Below, piece after piece: positions 5,095 through 6,463 of a stretch of DNA of 6,463 bases. The notes beneath the pieces are model-generated. The model had not been told where the DNA came from. It was given only the letters and a program-made list of their open reading frames with translations, and searched no databases. Within the stretch, counting starts at the first letter, position 1. Each line of letters opens with the position of its first letter. A program made the position numbers and the translations under genes. This DNA is from Candidatus Thorarchaeota archaeon (lineage in GTDB: Archaea; Asgardarchaeota; Thorarchaeia; Thorarchaeales; Thorarchaeaceae): the NCBI GenBank assembly GCA_013138615.1, contig WTCK01000206.1:1-6463 (forward strand), read 5' to 3'.

Positions 5095-5874
5095 TCATTC
5101 TCGAGCGGATGCAATAGCTCTCTCTATGAACGGAGGGATGTATGAATAGGCAATGCTTCTAGTGGGATGGCAAGGTATGACATGTTCTCCCCCTTCAATC
5201 ATGTGAATCTCCTTAATCTCTGAGGATATGCTATCGTACACAATGCGTGCATTTTTTGGGGAGATGGTCTTGTCATCCGTCCCTTGCATAATGAGTGCGG
5301 GCACGCTTACCTTATGCATGAGGCTTCGCACCTCCTTAGTCATCTTGAGAAACTCAGAGTATGCACTTAGCGGCTCCTTCGCATACTTGGTTCTCTGTAA
5401 GTCGTATCCATGAACTTCTTGTATCTTTTCCAAGTCAATTGATTTGAATTTCATGAACAGTTTCAGAATTGGAAGAAACTTGGCAGCGGTTGAGAATATG
5501 CGGACTGCTGGTGAGATTAGTACAATGCCGTCAATGTCATCTTTGCTAGAGGCAAGCTGCAATGTTAAGGCTCCACCCATAGAGAACCCCGCAACGAACA
5601 GATGCTCTGGATTCCATGACTTCACTTCGTCAAGTCCATCGGATACCGATTTGTACCACTCCTGGCGAAATGTCTTTGACAGATCCTCCGGACTGGTTTC
5701 GTGCCCCGCAATTCTCACTGCATAGGAAGATATGCCTTTCTCTGCCAGAAACTGCCCAAGGCTGGCCACTTCATTGGGTGCAGCGCAGAAGCCATGGACG
5801 AGCAGAAAAGCGACGCTGGCACCATCCGGGCGAAGTGTGACTCCGTATTCCGGCTGGTTCAACGTCGCTCCCAA
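5095..5874 (-). CDS. Alpha/beta hydrolase (carboxylesterase / monoacylglycerol lipase type)
   Basis: This is a 259-residue cytoplasmic protein with the full alpha/beta hydrolase pattern. LLVHGF at 24-29 gives the oxyanion loop, and the nucleophile elbow is G96-F-S98-M-G100. The acid is D201 in QGTDDKTISP, by alignment with the Geobacillus Est30 pattern, and the histidine is H231 in GGEHVI. A helical lid region lies at about 125-185. The arrangement resembles Est30-like carboxylesterases and monoacylglycerol lipases, which cut short to medium acyl esters. The frame opens at TTG 5874, three codons after a stop. A second in-frame TTG at 5860-5862 has GGGAG five bases upstream and may be the true start, removing four residues. 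It lies 27 bases after the upstream membrane-protein gene, so the two are probably co-transcribed. It converges on the phosphodiesterase gene. Both could process lipid-derived esters, but the pair are on opposite strands. Confidence 0.9.
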   Translation of the reverse strand: MGATLNQPEYGVTLRPDGASVAFLLVHGFCAAPNEVASLGQFLAEKGISSYAVRIAGHETSPEDLSKTFRQEWYKSVSDGLDEVKSWNPEHLFVAGFSMGGALTLQLASSKDDIDGIVLISPAVRIFSTAAKFLPILKLFMKFKSIDLEKIQEVHGYDLQRTKYAKEPLSAYSEFLKMTKEVRSLMHKVSVPALIMQGTDDKTISPKNARIVYDSISSEIKEIHMIEGGEHVIPCHPTRSIAYSYIPPFIERAIASARE

Positions 5875-5901
5875 CTTTTCTTAGATTTCCTGCTTGTATC
5901 A

Positions 5902-6463
5902 CTAGGCTTCCAAGGCGGCTGCTTCACGAGATATGAATTTGAAGCCGTTTTTCAGCATTCCTAGCCTAACGCCAGCTATGAACCATGTTATTGCCAAGAG
6001 TACCTCAAGACTTACCACAAGAGCTACAAGCAAAGAAAGCACAAATGCAATATCAAAAATGCTTGGAAATACAGAAAAGACGCCCAATACAACAACTGCA
6101 GTGATTGCGCCAAGCAGTACCGCAACAATTGCTATTGTTCTGAGTATTTGCCCTTCCATTTCATGTCCAGATAGTTCAACTTCCTTGGCGAGACTTAGAA
6201 CTAGCGAGAGGACAAATATGAAAGTAATGGCATAGAATGCCCAGACCATGGCTGCGGCGGTGTTTGCTGCGTGCACAACTCCCTCAGCGAAAGCAGTCCA
6301 CGGGACGGTCAATGTAAAGATTGCACTGAGACCACCAAGGGCTGAAACCATACCCATCGCTTTGCCATGAGTATACCCAACTATCACTACATTCTTCAGC
6401 AGTAGAACGAGCATCGGTAACATTAGAATCGTAGATGCTTGAACGGCTGGGTCAATTCCAGTG
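5902..6463 (-). CDS. Multi-helix membrane protein, C-terminal part (5' end outside window)
   Basis: The frame is open through the right edge. The ATG at 6421-6423 has no ribosome binding site, and the preceding in-frame codons (TGIDPAVQASTIL) join smoothly to a hydrophobic helix, so the gene very likely starts outside the window. Counting from that ATG (173 residues), hydrophobic segments lie at about 1-16, 24-46, 54-78, 94-119 and 123-152, giving around five helices. A short charged loop, KEVELSGHEMEGQ, lies at about 80-92. The tail is a short basic stretch, RLGMLKNGFKFISRE. There is no recognisable transporter or enzyme motif. It could be part of a transporter or a small integral membrane family, but I cannot name it. 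The hydrolase gene follows on the same strand after 27 bases. Confidence 0.75.
   Translation of the reverse strand, partial: TGIDPAVQASTILMLPMLVLLLKNVVIVGYTHGKAMGMVSALGGLSAIFTLTVPWTAFAEGVVHAANTAAAMVWAFYAITFIFVLSLVLSLAKEVELSGHEMEGQILRTIAIVAVLLGAITAVVVLGVFSVFPSIFDIAFVLSLLVALVVSLEVLLAITWFIAGVRLGMLKNGFKFISREAAALEA

Noticed and set aside
5933..6235. 100-residue plus-strand frame opposite the right-hand membrane protein
   Set aside because: Its Ser/Thr-rich, low-complexity translation is typical of the antisense of hydrophobic helices. The minus-strand frame has clear membrane segments.

Overview
The window looks like a piece of archaeal chromosome, most likely from an Asgard-type lineage (for example a Thorarchaeota relative). 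That placement is an inference. It rests on a Ras-like small GTPase domain fused to a long extra region, a short protein joining a four-cysteine zinc site to a C2H2 finger, TATA-box-like elements upstream of several genes, and Shine-Dalgarno sequences of the GAGGT type. None of these alone proves the assignment. There are no rRNA, tRNA, CRISPR, transposase or integrase genes.

Nine protein genes are packed tightly, and the longest non-coding stretch is about 220 bases. From left to right: the end of a two-helix membrane protein (+, cut by the left edge); a small zinc-finger protein (-); a 446-residue protein with a C-terminal Ras-like GTPase domain (-); an adenine phosphoribosyltransferase-like protein (+); an unrecognised 304-residue soluble protein (-); a 100-residue membrane protein ending in half of a DnaJ-type zinc domain (+); a glycerophosphodiester phosphodiesterase (+); an alpha/beta hydrolase of the carboxylesterase/monoacylglycerol-lipase type (-); and a multi-helix membrane protein (-, cut by the right edge).

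Three pairs of genes converge with almost no space between stops (4, 24 and 1 bases). Two stretches hold divergent starts (about 2195-2315 and 3816-4034), and both carry TATA-like elements and small inverted repeats that could be control sites. Likely co-transcribed pairs are the DnaJ-zinc membrane protein with the phosphodiesterase, and the right-hand membrane protein with the hydrolase. The GTPase and zinc-finger genes lie in tandem, but a good promoter candidate sits between them.

Functional links are modest. The phosphodiesterase and the hydrolase could both act on lipid-derived esters. The phosphoribosyltransferase-like protein suggests nucleobase salvage, although its PRPP-binding loop is altered. 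The most unusual item is the GTPase-domain protein: its G4 motif is intact, while the residues that normally hold magnesium and support hydrolysis are replaced. No convincing complete new multi-gene system is visible; the novelty is at the level of individual proteins.
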